A stretch of DNA of 64,000 bases. Origin: Methanobacterium_D oryzae. Its GTDB lineage: Archaea > Methanobacteriota > Methanobacteria > Methanobacteriales > Methanobacteriaceae. The translations under genes were made by a program, and so were the position numbers. Shown piece after piece: positions 9,799-19,482 of this stretch; within the stretch, counting starts at the first letter, position 1; every line of letters begins with the position of its first letter. Location of the stretch: the NCBI RefSeq assembly GCF_050433505.1, contig NZ_JBNPXC010000003.1:213817-277816 (forward strand), given 5' to 3'. The notes under the pieces were generated by a model, which was given only the letters and a program-made list of their open reading frames with translations, did no database searches and was not told the DNA's origin.

Positions 9799-11012
9799 AC
9801 CGTGCTAAAAAAGCTCAGAAAAAAAAAGCTCTTTATGGAGAAGACATTGATCTGGAAAAATTCATAAGAGAAGAAGCAGGAGAACATGAAAGAGTAGATA
9901 GGGCTAACGAAGTTCCTAAAAAAGTACAGGACACATTACTTAAAGTAGGAGTTGATCCGAGCGAAAAAGAACGATCAGGTACTTTTATTCAGGTAGATCA
10001 AAGTGGAGTTTGTACTACATGTGCCTCTGAAGGCGTGGAAATAATGGGAATGAATGTAGCGCTTGATAAGTACAATTGGATTAAAGACTACATGTGGAAA
10101 GCTGTAGCACCAGATACTGATAAATATACTGCCCAAACAGCAATTAGAGAAGCTGAAGAAGGTAGCAGTGGTTACTTTATTAGATCCTTACCCGGTTCAA
10201 AGGAAGTTTTCCCTCTACAAGCATGTATGTTTATTGGTGATGAAAAAGTAATGCAAACTGCCCATAACATTATTATTGCCGAAGAAAATTCTGAATTGCA
10301 TATAATCACTGGTTGTGCTACGGGAGAAGATGTAAGTTCAGCTCTTCACGTTGGAGTTTCTGAATTCTATCTTAAACCAGGGTCTAAAATCACTTTTACT
10401 ATGGTTCACAATTGGGCAGAACAAGTTGATGTGCGTCCGAGAACAGGTGTCATGGTTGGAGATGAATCAACCTACATTAGTAACTATATTCTCACAAGTC
10501 CTGTTAGAAGTATCCAATCTTATCCAACAGCTTATTGCTCTGGTAAAAATTCAAAAGTACTCTTCCAGTCAATTCTTGGGGGTCTAAAAGATTCTGTATT
10601 AGATATGGGTTCCAGAGTTATATTGGAAGGAGAAGGATCAAGCACAGAAATGATTTCAAGAGCTGTTACAAAGGATCAGTCACAGATTTACGCTCGTGGA
10701 CATCTTGCAGGTAGAACACAAAACGTTAAAGGACATTTAGAGTGTCATGGATTAGTTTTATCTGATGAATCCATGATGTATGCAGTTCCAGAACTTGAAG
10801 GTAGTGCTACTGAACTTGAAATGTCCCATGAAGCTGCTGTTGGTAAAATAGCAGAAGAAGAAGTTTTATATCTTATGTCAAGAGGTCTTACAGAAGAAGA
10901 AGCTGCTTCTATGATTGTAAGAGGATTCTTAAGTATGGACATTACTGGTTTACCTCCAGAACTTGCTGAGGAAACCAAAAGAATGATGGATATGAGTTTA
11001 AAAGGTATGTAA
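9780..11012 (+). CDS. SufB/SufD-family Fe-S cluster scaffold
   Basis: 410 residues, with the SufBD core (beta-helix region including HNWAEQVDVRPRTGV and the C-terminal SHEAAVGKIAEEEVLYLMSRGL). It is the scaffold on which clusters are built and works with SufC. Archaea of this group normally have a single SufB/D protein with SufC, as here. Abundant Fe-S proteins encoded nearby (MvhB alone with twelve clusters) fit the demand. The start overlaps sufC. A terminator follows the stop. Confidence 0.92.
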   Translation: MLQSALDRAKKAQKKKALYGEDIDLEKFIREEAGEHERVDRANEVPKKVQDTLLKVGVDPSEKERSGTFIQVDQSGVCTTCASEGVEIMGMNVALDKYNWIKDYMWKAVAPDTDKYTAQTAIREAEEGSSGYFIRSLPGSKEVFPLQACMFIGDEKVMQTAHNIIIAEENSELHIITGCATGEDVSSALHVGVSEFYLKPGSKITFTMVHNWAEQVDVRPRTGVMVGDESTYISNYILTSPVRSIQSYPTAYCSGKNSKVLFQSILGGLKDSVLDMGSRVILEGEGSSTEMISRAVTKDQSQIYARGHLAGRTQNVKGHLECHGLVLSDESMMYAVPELEGSATELEMSHEAAVGKIAEEEVLYLMSRGLTEEEAASMIVRGFLSMDITGLPPELAEETKRMMDMSLKGM

Positions 11013-11046
11013 TCATTTGAATAATTTTATTCAATGATTTTTTTTC
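11012..11046 (+). terminator. suf operon terminator
   Basis: Directly after the stop codon, TTGAATAA (11017-11024) pairs with TTATTCAA (11027-11034). The stem is extended by ATCA/TGAT and followed by a run of eight T (11038-11045). Confidence 0.75.
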
Positions 11047-11147
11047 TATTTTTTATTTTAAAGTTTAATACTAATTTTTGAAAATTATTTTTGTCTCCAA
11101 AAATATTAACTTTAATTAAATACATAATATTTTTGAGGTAATAGATT

Positions 11148-11645
11148 ATGTATTTAAATGGTGAAGCACGTGTTGGAGAAGGAAATGAAGTTGCGCATAT
11201 TGATCTTTTAATAGGTGATAAAGAAGGTCATGTTGGTCAGGCATTTGCAAATGCTCTTGCAAATCAGGTAGAGAGTCATACATCCCTTTTTGCATTAATA
11301 GCACCAAATCTTATAGCAAAACCATTAACATTAATGGTTCCTAAGTTTTCAATTACTGGAATGGCAGATGTAGTGAAAATTTATGGGCCCGCACAAAAAG
11401 CTATAGCCATGGCTGTTGTAGATAGTGTTTATAATGAAGTTATTCCTGAAGATAACGTCGAAAATATCTGTATGATTTGTGGTGTTTTAATTCAGCCCGA
11501 TGCTAAAGATAATGACAAAATTTATAAAAATAATTACGAAGCTATGAAATTAGCTATAAGAAGAGCATTTACTGAAGAACCTTCAATTGAGGAAATATTG
11601 AATGAGAAAGATTCAGTTATTCATCCTTTCTATCAAGGCCCTTGA
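11148..11645 (+). CDS. fae: Formaldehyde-activating enzyme
   Basis: 165 residues. It condenses formaldehyde with tetrahydromethanopterin to methylene-H4MPT. The N-terminal GEGNEVAHIDLLIG carries the family histidine, and the protein has the family's full single-domain length, with no fused hexulose-phosphate synthase. In methanogens without formaldehyde growth this type is thought to serve detoxification or the ribulose-monophosphate route. It has its own leader (TTTGAGGTAATAG) and is separated from suf by a terminator. Confidence 0.93.
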   Translation: MYLNGEARVGEGNEVAHIDLLIGDKEGHVGQAFANALANQVESHTSLFALIAPNLIAKPLTLMVPKFSITGMADVVKIYGPAQKAIAMAVVDSVYNEVIPEDNVENICMICGVLIQPDAKDNDKIYKNNYEAMKLAIRRAFTEEPSIEEILNEKDSVIHPFYQGP

Positions 11646-11719
11646 GAACTATAAAATAAAATTAGCTTAAAAATTAGATTTAATTTATTAAATAAAAGTA
11701 ATAGATATGAAAAGTTAAA

Positions 11720-11992
11720 TTAGGATTCTGAAATTATTATAAATTCACCGACTTTTTCAACTTTTCCGAATGGAACTAAAAGGTGATCTCCTTTTTTCTT
11801 TGCGCCTTTAACATTTATATTTCTGCCTTTTTCAACTTTTATGACAACATCAGTGATTTTACCTGTCTTTCCATTTATAATAAGCTCATCAAGTTCTCCT
11901 AATATCCTTGCGTTGTTTGTTGCTACTTGATACCCTTTGATTTCGCTCCAAACTTTTTCTTCCCCTTTAATAAGTTTTCTCTCTTCATTCAT
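11720..11992 (-). CDS. PRC-barrel domain protein
   Basis: About 90 residues from ATG 11992, which lies 4 bp after GGTGAT. A longer GTG start at 12001 is less likely. The WSEIKGYQVATNNARILGELDEL and VPFGKVEKVGEFIIIS segments fit the small PRC-barrel beta fold found in methanogens as stand-alone proteins of unknown partner. It overlaps the end of cobY by 8 bp, so the two share a transcript. A second PRC-barrel gene lies at 31441. Confidence 0.75.
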   Translation of the reverse strand: MNEERKLIKGEEKVWSEIKGYQVATNNARILGELDELIINGKTGKITDVVIKVEKGRNINVKGAKKKGDHLLVPFGKVEKVGEFIIISES

Positions 11993-12578
11993 CACTATCA
12001 CCCAACAGCTTCTTTAAAAGATTTATGTCTTCACATGTATTAATGTTTACGGCAAGTTCTATTTTTTCTAATATTAAAACTTCCTCATTCTGTGTCTTGT
12101 TAATACTTCTTAATATATTTAATCCCGATGGAACCAAATTCTCAAATACCGAAGTTGGCTTTAGGTTATTTTCTATAAAAAAATCTTCTGGAATCATTAC
12201 ACTCATTGCAGGTTTACTTGATTTTTCATACCTCCTAAGCACATAATCAATTATTTCTCCTGTAATAAGAGGTAAATCTGCAGTTAATGTAAGCAAAACA
12301 TCGTCTAATTTAAAATTTGAAATTATATATTGGAGATCATCAACATAATTTTTGCCCGGTGTTAAGATTGTTTTAATTCCTTGATTTTTTAGAAATTCAT
12401 CTGTTTTAGGTGTATTTTTGCTTGTTGCAATAATTATATCATTTATTTGTTTAGATTTCTTTAATGCATTAATTACATACATTATCATAGGCTGATTATT
12501 TATTTTTATAAGGGGTTTTTCACCGTTAAAATTCATTCTGCTGCCTTTTCCACCCGCCATTACAAGAGCTGTTACCAT
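11985..12578 (-). CDS. cobY: Adenosylcobinamide-phosphate guanylyltransferase CobY
   Basis: 197 residues. The archaeal, non-orthologous enzyme that transfers GMP to adenosylcobinamide phosphate in cobamide synthesis. The N-terminal nucleotidyltransferase loop is LVMAGGKGSRM, followed by KPLIKINNQPMI and TLTADLPLI, typical of this MobA-like fold. The product cofactor is needed by MtrA in the same window. Other MobA-like NTP transferases are possible, but the N-terminus and length match CobY. Confidence 0.88.
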   Translation of the reverse strand: MVTALVMAGGKGSRMNFNGEKPLIKINNQPMIMYVINALKKSKQINDIIIATSKNTPKTDEFLKNQGIKTILTPGKNYVDDLQYIISNFKLDDVLLTLTADLPLITGEIIDYVLRRYEKSSKPAMSVMIPEDFFIENNLKPTSVFENLVPSGLNILRSINKTQNEEVLILEKIELAVNINTCEDINLLKKLLGDSDE

Positions 12579-12820
12579 TTTATAGACTTCCTTTTAAATA
12601 TTATAGTATAAATAGGCTTATTTTCTAATATTCTTCGCTAAAGCTATGAAAAAACACGGAATAATACCTTGAAATTTATTTTTTAAGAATATTATTCATA
12701 TTAATTACTCTTTAAAATTTTTAGCATATAATTATTTGCTAAACTGTACATATTTAAGAACATTAAAATTTAAAAATAGTTTTTCTATATTATTTTTTTC
12801 AAAAATATTTAAAAATCTAC

Positions 12821-12854
12821 AAGAAAGTTAAAATTATCTTCTATTAACTTTCTT
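12821..12854. terminator. Inverted repeat downstream of the DUF2795 gene
   Basis: AAGAAAGTTA (12821-12830) pairs perfectly with TAACTTTCTT (12845-12854) across a 14-base loop. It lies 37 bp past the stop of the minus-strand gene at 12891. A U-rich stretch follows on the minus strand, so a terminator is likely. The rest of 12579-12890 shows only AT-rich promoter-like sequence. Confidence 0.5.
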
Positions 12855-12890
12855 TTGATGGATACAATTATAAATTAATTAAAGTTTTAT

Positions 12891-13100
12891 CTAAAATTGT
12901 CTTTGAATGTCGCCTAAAATTCTTTTTAATTCCTGAGATGAATTAAATTTCTGATTTGGTAAACTTTTTAATGTATCTATTACTTCATGATTAGCATTTC
13001 TATTTTGCGCATGTTCAATTACTTCTTTTTTATTTGCTGGAAAATTAATATCTTTTATAAAAGGCCCAATTTGCGCTGGCGGCAAACCTCCTTGAACCAT
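12891..13100 (-). CDS. DUF2795-like small protein
   Basis: 69 residues, with a clear TGAGGTGAGAAT ribosome binding site before ATG 13100. The sequence FPANKKEVIEHAQNRNANHEVIDTLKSLP is the helical DUF2795 pattern. Family function is not established. It is monocistronic, with a hairpin of the dispersed palindromic type (13136-13152) just upstream. Confidence 0.75.
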   Translation of the reverse strand: MVQGGLPPAQIGPFIKDINFPANKKEVIEHAQNRNANHEVIDTLKSLPNQKFNSSQELKRILGDIQRQF

Positions 13101-13135
13101 ATTCTCACCTCAAATTTTTTTTGAATTCTGGCTCC

Positions 13136-13152
13136 GAAAACCGATGGTTTTC
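13136..13152. repeat. Isolated palindromic hairpin
   Basis: GAAAACC (13136-13142) and GGTTTTC (13146-13152) form a perfect 7-bp stem with a GAT loop. The flank TTTTTTGAATTCTGG resembles the TTTTTGAATGTTCAGG linker in the 15.9-kb array, so this may be a minimal copy of the same family. Confidence 0.45.
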
Positions 13153-13288
13153 TTCAACGTCATTTTTTTTATAGTTTTATTTAAGATCATCACACAATAT
13201 AAATTTATTACATTTAACAATAATGTTAATACAAATAATTAAATAAATTAAAAAAATTATCGCTTGAGTTTAGAGTAATGATGATAAC

Positions 13289-14368
13289 ATGGCATATAGG
13301 TTAATTATAATTATTCTTCCAGATTATGGAAACTTGGAAAAGTTAAAAAATATATTAAAAAAATATGATGTACTTAGCTCATGGTTTGTTGAATCAGCTG
13401 AAGATCAGATTGTTTTTAATGTAATAATACGCAGAGCAAAAACTGAATCTTTTATAAATACATTACAAAAACGTTTTTCAAATTTAGAAGGTTTTAGAAT
13501 AAGCTTATTACCAGTTGAAGCATCAGTTCCTGTTCCAGAACCTATTGAAAAAATAGTATCAAAACACAGAGAAACTGCAGAAGAAAAAGAAGATACAACA
13601 ATTGAAGATCTAACAGATCGCCTTGATCCTAAAGAGCTTATAAATAGACTTAGCCGTCATGAGATATATGCAAATATAGCAGATATGGCTAAATTATCAA
13701 ATATATTTATCTTAATGGTAATTTTATCAGCCATAGTAGCTGCAATTGGTGTATTGAATAATAACGTTGCTGTTATAATTGGAGCTATGGTCATTGCACC
13801 TTTTTTAGGCCCTAACATGGCTTTATCACTTGCAACAACACTTGGAGATGTAGAATTAGCTAAAAATTCGATTAAAAGCAATTATTTAGGCCTTTTAATA
13901 GCATTTTCATTATCGGTAATTCTTGGATTCATTTTTACAGTTGATCCTAACATTCCAGAAATTGCCTTAAGGGCAAGAACTAACCTTGGAAGTATAACAC
14001 TTGCATTTGCTTCAGGTATTACTGGAGCACTAGCTTTTACAGTTGGTTTTAGCACTACTTTAATTGGTGTAATGGTAGCTGTTGCTTTGCTTCCCCCACT
14101 TGTAACTTGTGGGTTATTAGTCGGGTCTGGAGAGTTTTCGCTTGCTTTAGGTGCATTTTTATTATTTTTTATAAACCTTGTTTGTGTTAATTTAGCAGGT
14201 ATTTTAACATTTAAATTTCAAAAAATCCAACCAATATATCCTGAAAGCATAAATCGGGCTAAAATTATGACAAATATCGCTTTGTTATTATGGACATCTT
14301 TACTTTCAATATTTATAGTTTTAATTCTCCTTTATAGAGGAGCTTTTGGTGTGTTATTGCTTGGATAA
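13289..14368 (+). CDS. TIGR00341/DUF389 family membrane protein
   Basis: 359 residues. Residues 1-85 form a soluble domain, followed by a charged linker (KHRETAEEKEDTTIEDL). From about residue 140 come some seven hydrophobic segments, including VAVIIGAMVIAPFLGPNMALSLATTLGD, the conserved core of this family. Function is unknown; it is an integral membrane protein, possibly a transporter. The start follows a weak TGATGATAAC leader. It faces marker 14 across 36 bp. Confidence 0.85.
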   Translation: MAYRLIIIILPDYGNLEKLKNILKKYDVLSSWFVESAEDQIVFNVIIRRAKTESFINTLQKRFSNLEGFRISLLPVEASVPVPEPIEKIVSKHRETAEEKEDTTIEDLTDRLDPKELINRLSRHEIYANIADMAKLSNIFILMVILSAIVAAIGVLNNNVAVIIGAMVIAPFLGPNMALSLATTLGDVELAKNSIKSNYLGLLIAFSLSVILGFIFTVDPNIPEIALRARTNLGSITLAFASGITGALAFTVGFSTTLIGVMVAVALLPPLVTCGLLVGSGEFSLALGAFLLFFINLVCVNLAGILTFKFQKIQPIYPESINRAKIMTNIALLLWTSLLSIFIVLILLYRGAFGVLLLG

Positions 14369-14404
14369 TAAAAAATTAATTAAAAATAAGGAAATAATTA
14401 AATG

Positions 14405-15880
14405 TTACATTCCCTTTTGTTTTTGTAATTTCCTTCTCTGCCCTAATATACATGGACCGCCCTGCCTACCACCAATAGGAACATGTGGTGTCCCAATGGA
14501 ATTCATACAGCGAGCCATTACAGCTGCACCCATTGCAAGAGCATCAGAAACAAATATAGTATCTTTATATTTTTCTTTTGAGTAATTTAATATAAATTCA
14601 GGTTTTCTTCCAGTTATTCCTGCCCTACCAGTTACTCCTAACATTGATCCTTCTTCAACTACTCCTTCTGCAAAAGCTTCTTCACTCAGTCTTTGTACTA
14701 TTTTAGCACTTACATGGTCAAGGGTTGCAAATAGAGTATGTATTCCACTTTCATCATAAATTTCATGACCTATATCTGTTAATTTAGGTATTTTATCTCC
14801 ATTTTTACCTACATCACACCCTATAAGAGTAGTCCCAGCTTCATATGCTGCTTTTGGATCTACAGGAACTGTTCCAAATCGTTCCCTTTTTTCTGGAACT
14901 CTTCCTATATCTAAATGTTCATGAACACGTTCTGCATATTTTTCAGCCGCTTTCCAGTCCGCTTTTTTTAAAATTTCTCTACTGTAGAGATCTAAAGCTG
15001 CTCCACCACGTTTATCTACTTTTTCTGTTCCACGTATTATAGCATCAGACACAGCCCCTGCAAGTCCGCAGAAGTTTCCTATAGTTCTTGCATATGGCTC
15101 TCCACCATTGGTAATTCTTCCAGCGAGTGTTGTTCCAAAGTCCATTGAGACACAAGGGTTACGGAAATCAACGTTAGTCCATTTAGCACCAACTTTTATA
15201 CCTGCTGTTACAAGTTCTCCTTCCATTTCGTTTGCAACAACTGCTCTTCCTGTTGGTGGAAGCACGCTTACTACAGCACCATCAAACATTACCTTTTCAA
15301 TGAGGGTAAAATCTCTTAATCTTTTTGGGAAGCTTTCTATTGACATTGCTGGTGACATTTTGCTTGGAGGTATTCCTGCATCAAGACAACCATCAGCAAG
15401 TGCAATTATAAGTTCTCCAACCTCTTTGGGTGATGCAAATCCTGCAGTTACTCCTGTAGAACGGACTACAAAGTCTAAATCTTTATCCATATCTATTTTT
15501 GATCTTTTTATTGATTCAAGGATGGTATCTCTGACCATTTCAGAAACTGATTCTTTTGTAAGTTCTACTTCCCATACAGTTTCACCAAAGACTTTTTCAC
15601 CGGGTTTAGGCGGCCTAATGTCTCTGGTCATTCTGACTGTTTTATCAAGGAGATATGTCCTGCTTGTCTCCAGATTTGTTGCTGTTAAAATACATTTTGT
15701 AGTTGTGTTTCCAAGTTCAACTGATGCTACAACATAATATGTTTCAGGCTTCATTCCAAGCCCTGCACCTGCTCTTTTTTTAGTAAAAGCTGTTGACTTT
15801 ATATCTTCAATAGAAACGTATTTACTTTTTGCAATAACCGGTTTTGGACCTCTGCTTAATATTTTTCCCAAGAATGACAA
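14405..15880 (-). CDS. Methanogenesis marker protein 14
   Basis: About 491 residues. It belongs to a family restricted to methanogens, with ASKHA-like features (ASVELGNTTTKCI, STGVTAGFASP, MDFGTTLAGRI). The exact role is unknown; a part in activation or repair of methanogenesis proteins is suggested by distribution. I place the start at TTG 15880, because a perfect GGAGGG lies 6 bp before it. The frame is open to 15943, but that part is made of leader hairpins. The leader contains a seven-hairpin array (15891-16071). Confidence 0.88.
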   Translation of the reverse strand: MSFLGKILSRGPKPVIAKSKYVSIEDIKSTAFTKKRAGAGLGMKPETYYVVASVELGNTTTKCILTATNLETSRTYLLDKTVRMTRDIRPPKPGEKVFGETVWEVELTKESVSEMVRDTILESIKRSKIDMDKDLDFVVRSTGVTAGFASPKEVGELIIALADGCLDAGIPPSKMSPAMSIESFPKRLRDFTLIEKVMFDGAVVSVLPPTGRAVVANEMEGELVTAGIKVGAKWTNVDFRNPCVSMDFGTTLAGRITNGGEPYARTIGNFCGLAGAVSDAIIRGTEKVDKRGGAALDLYSREILKKADWKAAEKYAERVHEHLDIGRVPEKRERFGTVPVDPKAAYEAGTTLIGCDVGKNGDKIPKLTDIGHEIYDESGIHTLFATLDHVSAKIVQRLSEEAFAEGVVEEGSMLGVTGRAGITGRKPEFILNYSKEKYKDTIFVSDALAMGAAVMARCMNSIGTPHVPIGGRQGGPCILGQRRKLQKQKGM

Positions 15881-15890
15881 TGAATACCCT

Positions 15891-16071
15891 CCGAAAATAT
15901 TTAATTTTCGGGGTTTACGAACATATTGTGTTCGGAACATCAAAAACCTAAGTTTTTGAATGTTCAGGAAAAACAGTCAAATTCTTCGAATTTGATGCTG
16001 CAAAATCAGAGATTTTTGCATGCCATCGAATACGGAGTGTTCAGGACACTGAAAACACAAGTTTTCAAGTG
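15891..16071 (-). repeat. Array of seven tandem inverted repeats before marker 14
   Basis: Successive hairpins are: CCGAAAAT/ATTTTCGG (15891-15911), CGAACA/TGTTCG (15918-15934), GAACAT+CAAAAAC/GTTTTTG+ATGTTC with one bulged A (15935-15965), TCAAATTC/GAATTTGA (15977-15995), TGCAAAATC/GATTTTTGCA (15999-16020), AGTGT/ACACT (16036-16050) and TGAAAAC/GTTTTCA (16050-16067, extended by CACT/AGTG). The first stem overlaps the Shine-Dalgarno of the gene. A TATA-like TTTATATT on the minus strand near 16127-16135 would put the whole array in the leader RNA. A GGAGG-like site stranded at 16087-16093 hints that the array was inserted into the leader. Confidence 0.75.
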
Positions 16072-16225
16072 CTATGTTTTTCCTTCAACCTCCAAAATTA
16101 AAAACTATTAATAAAATTGTTAGAGAAGAATATAAATTATTCGATTTTATTTTGATATTATTAAAACAAGTAATTTTTATGTTAATATTCAAAAAATATA
16201 GAGCCTTATCTACAAATATTTATCA

Positions 16226-17185
16226 TTATATAGAAATAGCTATCCTTATTGTTATATAACACACATATACAATGACTAAAATTAACCCTGCATACCTTGT
16301 AAGCTTCATTTTCCACCCGGCAAGTAAAAGGAGTAATGCTGTTACAAAAATCATTACTGGGGCATCAAATACGACTGAAAGTGGTTCTACTGGAATATTC
16401 ATAAAAAGTGCCGGTACTCCTAAGCCTATCATGATATTAAATACATTACTGCCTAAAACTGTTCCGATTGATAAACTATGTAACTTTTTCATTGCTGAAT
16501 TTAAAGTAACCACAAATTCTGGCGCACTTGTTCCTATTCCTAATGCAAATAGTCCAACTAATATTTCAGGGATTCCTGCAATTTCTGCTAGTTCAACGCC
16601 ACTATAAACAAGTAATCTGCATCCAATTATTAAGCCTATAAGTCCTATAATTAAAAAGGATATATTTTTTCGAGTTATGGCTTTCTTTTTTGATTTTTCT
16701 TCATCTTTAGTATTTTCAGAATTATTCCTTTGTGCTCTTATTAATATCCACAAATAAATTACATAAACTGCGATGAGAATAATTCCGACTATTCTTGTGA
16801 TTTCATTAGTAATAAGCAGAAAAGCCATAAGTATTAAAGCTGTTAGAAGTGTCATCATCCCATCACGCATAATTTCTTGACGGTTAGTCTCGATTACACC
16901 TGCTACAAATGCTGAAATACCCAGTATTCCTGCGATATTCCATATATTTGAGCCAATGACAACACCAACACCAATATCGCTGCTTCCAGTTAAAGTTGCT
17001 ATCATTGCAGATCCAAATTCAGGTAGTGATGTTCCTATAGCTGATGCAGTAACCCCTAATATTATCTGGGAAATTCCAAGGGATGATCCTATATCAACTA
17101 AATTATCAACAAATAAATCTGCAGCTTTAATAACTATTAACAAAGAGATTATTAAAGCTCCCACTAATCCAATTATTTGAATCAT
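16226..17185 (-). CDS. Cation/Ca2+ exchanger (CaCA family, YrbG-like)
   Basis: 319 residues, with about ten membrane segments in two inverted halves. The alpha-repeat signatures appear in each half: GTSLPEF with GSNIWNIAGILG, and GTSAPEF with GSNVFNIMIGLG. These residues bind Na+/Ca2+ in the family. A charged cytoplasmic loop (SENTKDEEKSKKK) separates the halves. Probably a Na+ or H+ coupled calcium exporter. In this Na+-cycling methanogen Na+ coupling is plausible, but it is not shown by sequence. Confidence 0.9.
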   Translation of the reverse strand: MIQIIGLVGALIISLLIVIKAADLFVDNLVDIGSSLGISQIILGVTASAIGTSLPEFGSAMIATLTGSSDIGVGVVIGSNIWNIAGILGISAFVAGVIETNRQEIMRDGMMTLLTALILMAFLLITNEITRIVGIILIAVYVIYLWILIRAQRNNSENTKDEEKSKKKAITRKNISFLIIGLIGLIIGCRLLVYSGVELAEIAGIPEILVGLFALGIGTSAPEFVVTLNSAMKKLHSLSIGTVLGSNVFNIMIGLGVPALFMNIPVEPLSVVFDAPVMIFVTALLLLLAGWKMKLTRYAGLILVIVYVCYITIRIAISI

Positions 17186-17280
17186 TATAACACCGGAAGT
17201 ATATTTCCTACATATGATATTTAAATGTTTGGAAAAATTTAGTGCAAAATTAAAATTTGATTACAACTTATTTCAATAAA

Positions 17281-17330
17281 AAAATAAAAAATTTAGGCGA
17301 ATAATCGCCTTTTAATTGCTTATAGCAATT
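17281..17330 (-). terminator. mtr operon terminator (two hairpins)
   Basis: AATTGCT/AGCAATT (17314-17330) overlaps the mtrH stop codon. AGGCGA/TCGCCT (17295-17310) follows and runs into an A-rich plus strand, which is a U-rich tract in the minus-strand RNA. Confidence 0.85.
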
Positions 17331-18273
17331 TGTTTATTGGGTGTTCTTCGATTGGTTCTGTTCCTATATCTCTAGCTGCTTCTGCTATGAATATATCAGC
17401 CATACCACATGCAGGGAACGCCATTCTAGCGTTTTCAATAGGACCAAAGAGTACGAAGTCTCCACCAGCCATTTGCTGAATGAGGTTTGAACCCACGTCA
17501 CAAACAGGCCATGCTTCTGCGTGTCCTAATCCGCCTTTTTCCACAGGTTTTTTGTATGTTCTTAACCAGTCCCATGCAGATGGAACATTGTGGATACCTG
17601 ATCCTACTGGTAGACCCCATTTACTTTTAACTGCAAATGATGTTCTACATGCAGGTCCTGCACCTTGACCAAGAGGAGTAATAGCTACGTCCATGAATGG
17701 TTTGGTAATACCACATGCTTCAGACATTGGGAGTAATCCGTCGTCTAATGCCGCTCCACCGTTTTCCCAGATGTTGATTTTACCATCGACACCTGCTTCC
17801 ATAGGGTTGAACCCTAGAACAATAGAAGCAGAGATATCAGTGTCTCTTACTGCATCTAGTTCAGCTTGTTCTGAAGCCATATTTATAGAGTTGTAGATAG
17901 CTCTTTCAGCTAATCCTGCTTCTTGAGCGTATTGTGCACCTGCAACTTTAGCTTCTGCTGAGGTTGAATCTATCATGAACGGCTTGTCACAAATGTCACC
18001 TACAAATTCAAGGTATTTAACTATTGCTTCTGGTGTTGCACCGAATGTTTGGACAATACATGGGTTACCTGTAACGTCTGACATTTCTTCCATAGTTTTA
18101 ATTCTTTCTTCTGCAGCGTCTTTATCGAAAATACCTGCTTTTTCATCACTTATAATATTGTGTCCACCATAAAAGATGGTTCCTGCTAGAACTGTTGGGT
18201 ATTCACCAGGTTGGCCTCCAACTTTAACTCCAGCAACGTCTATTACAATTTGTTCTTTATCAAATCTAAACAT
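17320..18273 (-). CDS. mtrH: Methyl-H4MPT:coenzyme M methyltransferase subunit MtrH
   Basis: 317 residues. The soluble catalytic subunit that transfers the methyl group from methyl-tetrahydromethanopterin to the cobamide on MtrA. The TIM-barrel sequence begins MFRFDKEQIVIDVAGVKVGGQPGEYPTV when read in two parts, as in the family. Conserved segments include IDSTSAEAK, LGFNPMEAG and GSGIHNVPSAWDW. It is the last gene of mtrEDCBAFGH, 16 bp after mtrG, with an AGGAGG site. Confidence 0.97.
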   Translation of the reverse strand: MFRFDKEQIVIDVAGVKVGGQPGEYPTVLAGTIFYGGHNIISDEKAGIFDKDAAEERIKTMEEMSDVTGNPCIVQTFGATPEAIVKYLEFVGDICDKPFMIDSTSAEAKVAGAQYAQEAGLAERAIYNSINMASEQAELDAVRDTDISASIVLGFNPMEAGVDGKINIWENGGAALDDGLLPMSEACGITKPFMDVAITPLGQGAGPACRTSFAVKSKWGLPVGSGIHNVPSAWDWLRTYKKPVEKGGLGHAEAWPVCDVGSNLIQQMAGGDFVLFGPIENARMAFPACGMADIFIAEAARDIGTEPIEEHPINKLL

Positions 18274-18289
18274 ATGTAAACCTCCTAAA

Positions 18290-18532
18290 TTACATGCCTA
18301 AAGCTTGTAGGAAAGCTCCTATTGCTACGACTTTGAACACCACAAGTAAAATTATGAGTCCAATTATTATACCGTATAAAATACCGATATCCCTACCTAT
18401 TTGTTGACCTAATCTTTGAGAGACTTCTCCTGCTGTAAATTCAACCTTTTCTTCTACGTCATTTAATCTCTCATTTGCTTTGTTGAATTCCTCTGAAGGG
18501 ACTATGATTGCAGGTACGTTATCTTCTGCCAT
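18290..18532 (-). CDS. mtrG: Mtr subunit G
   Basis: 80 residues: a soluble coiled-coil-like N-terminus (EFNKANERLNDVEEKVEF) and one C-terminal membrane helix (GILYGIIIGLIILLVVFKVV). A small stalk and anchor subunit of the Na+-pumping methyltransferase complex. It lies 2 bp after mtrF and shares the operon promoter. Confidence 0.95.
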   Translation of the reverse strand: MAEDNVPAIIVPSEEFNKANERLNDVEEKVEFTAGEVSQRLGQQIGRDIGILYGIIIGLIILLVVFKVVAIGAFLQALGM

Positions 18533-18534
18533 TT

Positions 18535-18741
18535 TTATGCCCCCACTAATGCTTTATATGCAATTGGTCCACCGACAAGGATTAAGGCTAGGATAAAACC
18601 CATGGCCATTCCAGTAACTCTTGTTGCGGTAAGACCTGCAAATAGTCTCATTTCACGGCCAATTAATTGAGTACTGTAACTAATTTCTTCTACAGTTTTC
18701 CTTAGGCCACGTATATTAGGTTTGTTTGAGAATGTAACCAT
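18535..18741 (-). CDS. mtrF: Mtr subunit F
   Basis: 68 residues with one C-terminal membrane helix (GMAMGFILALILVGGPIAY). Its soluble part resembles the end of MtrA (RLFAGLTATRVTGMAMG versus RIFAGMYSGKVQGIALG), reflecting the known MtrA/MtrF relationship. It lies 12 bp after mtrA. Confidence 0.95.
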   Translation of the reverse strand: MVTFSNKPNIRGLRKTVEEISYSTQLIGREMRLFAGLTATRVTGMAMGFILALILVGGPIAYKALVGA

Positions 18742-18753
18742 TTAAAAACCTCC

Positions 18754-19470
<717 letters not shown>

Positions 19471-19482
19471 TTATAACACCTC

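Noticed and set aside
16020..16093. Leader peptide reading through the hairpin array (ATA start after GGAGG near 16090)
   Set aside because: The spacing to the ATA is too long for the GGAGG, the peptide has no recognisable character, and its frame simply follows the repeats.
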